DNA from: Thermaceae bacterium
GTDB lineage: Bacteria > Deinococcota > Deinococci > Deinococcales > Marinithermaceae
Reading direction: 5' to 3'
Assembly (NCBI GenBank): GCA_026985615.1
Contig: JALSQD010000005.1
Span: 1-5,615, forward strand
DNA length: 5,615 nucleotides
The notes beneath the pieces are model-generated. The model saw nothing but the letters and a program-made list of their open reading frames with translations, was not told the DNA's origin and did no database searches. Positions 4,922 to 5,615 of this stretch are shown here, in pieces (positions within the stretch are counted from its first letter, which is position 1; each line of letters begins with the position of its first letter). A program made the translations under genes and the position numbers.

Positions 4922-5615
4922 TTATCCTGGCAGCACCTTACCCGGGTTGAGCCGCCCCTCGGGGTCCAGCGCCTGCTTAACGCGCCCGAGGGCCGCGAGC
5001 GTCTCGGCGTCCAGCGCCTCGGCCAGGAAGGCGCGCTTGGTGAGGCCGATGCCGTGCTCGCCCGAAAGCACCCCGCCAAAGGCCAGCGCCACCCGGGCGA
5101 TCTCATGGGCCAGCTCGTGCACGCGCTCCTCGGGGGTCTCGCTCGGGTCGTAGAGGATGTTGGGGTGCAGGTTGCCGTCGCCGATGTGGCCGAACTGCGC
5201 CAGCGGCAGCCCGTAGGCCTCGCCCAGCTCCTGGATGCGGCGCACCACCTCGGGCAAGCGGCTGCGCGGGACGGCGATGTCCTCGTTCATGCGGTGGGGA
5301 TGGATCCGCCCCAGCGCCGGGCTCACCGCCCGCCGCGCCTGCCACAGCCGGTCGGCCTCGGCGGCGTCGGCGGCGCGGTGGACCGTGCCGCCGTGTGCTT
5401 CGCAGGCCGCGGCCACGAGCTCGAGCTCCTCCTCCACCACCTCCAGGTCGTCGCCGTCGGTGTCCACCAGCAGCACCGCCGCCGCTTCGGTGGGCAGACC
5501 CAGCCCGAAGGAGGCCTCGACCGCCCGCACGCAGGCCTGGTCCATGAACTCGAGCTTCGCCGCCACCACCCCACGGGCGATCGCCTCGCTCACGGCCTCC
5601 GCGGCCGCGCCCACC
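4922..5615 (-). CDS. glcD: GlcD-type FAD-linked oxidase (glycolate or D-lactate oxidase), C-terminal part
   Basis: About 230 C-terminal residues are visible; the gene starts beyond the right edge and ends with TAA at 4922-4924. The fragment covers the FAD-linked oxidase C-terminal (substrate-binding) domain of the vanillyl-alcohol-oxidase flavoprotein family. In order it shows LEFMDQACVRAVE, the LLVDTDGDD strand, DRLWQARRAVSPAL, EDIAVPRSRLPEVV, the histidine motif FGHIGDGNLHPNI (about fragment residues 141-152), SGEHGIGLTKR (184-194) and the terminal LNPGKVLPG. These His motifs line the active site in this family. Such enzymes oxidise 2-hydroxy acids such as glycolate or D-lactate; LEFMD and the overall pattern favour GlcD, the large subunit of glycolate oxidase, but D-lactate dehydrogenase is possible. 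The FAD-binding half is not visible. It is on the opposite strand to the rpmH cluster and precedes the small unknown gene by 29 bp. Confidence 0.9.
   Translation of the reverse strand, partial: VGAAAEAVSEAIARGVVAAKLEFMDQACVRAVEASFGLGLPTEAAAVLLVDTDGDDLEVVEEELELVAAACEAHGGTVHRAADAAEADRLWQARRAVSPALGRIHPHRMNEDIAVPRSRLPEVVRRIQELGEAYGLPLAQFGHIGDGNLHPNILYDPSETPEERVHELAHEIARVALAFGGVLSGEHGIGLTKRAFLAEALDAETLAALGRVKQALDPEGRLNPGKVLPG

Noticed and set aside
4922..4930. TTATCCTGG as a DnaA box
   Set aside because: It matches only the first part of TTATCCACA, stands alone at the end of the oxidase gene, and no other boxes cluster near it.

Overview
The window looks like chromosomal DNA from a GC-rich bacterium of the Deinococcus-Thermus group, most likely family Thermaceae (a relative of Thermus such as Oceanithermus, Marinithermus or Meiothermus). 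The evidence is an L34 N-terminus ([20 protein letters not shown]) and an RnpA N-terminal region (SLKTDAAFRRLRRGR) that closely resemble the Thermus proteins as I remember them, plus strong G/C preference at third codon positions. The genus is an inference.

Layout. At the left edge (1-157) is the 3' end of a transposase with an integrase-type catalytic domain. It ends 54 bp before the conserved rpmH locus, where dnaA/oriC often lies in other bacteria. From 212 to 4565 a tightly packed plus-strand cluster follows: rpmH (ribosomal protein L34), rnpA (RNase P protein), yidD, yidC, khpB/jag, prmC and an inositol-monophosphatase-family gene. Gaps range from small overlaps to 18 bp, so translational coupling and co-transcription are likely. 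Two minus-strand genes occupy the right side: the C-terminal part of a GlcD-type FAD-linked oxidase (4922 to beyond the right edge) and, 29 bp downstream of it, a small protein of unknown function (4557-4892). The 3' end of the small gene overlaps the end of the phosphatase gene by 9 bp.

How the genes fit together. L34 and RnpA serve ribosome assembly and tRNA 5' maturation. YidD, YidC and KhpB form the usual membrane-protein insertion module. PrmC methylates release factors. The cluster is therefore mostly a translation and membrane-biogenesis operon, with a phosphatase at its end. The oxidase gene belongs to a separate minus-strand transcription unit.

The main oddity is the start of rnpA. 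The reading frame that clearly encodes the complete RnpA N-terminus has no ATG, GTG or TTG early enough. The Thermus arrangement, with rnpA starting beside the rpmH start codon, is blocked by an in-frame TAA at 232-234. The best-placed start is an ATA at 343-345 that overlaps the rpmH stop codon as ATAA. This implies AUA reinitiation, another non-canonical mechanism, or a one-base sequence error.
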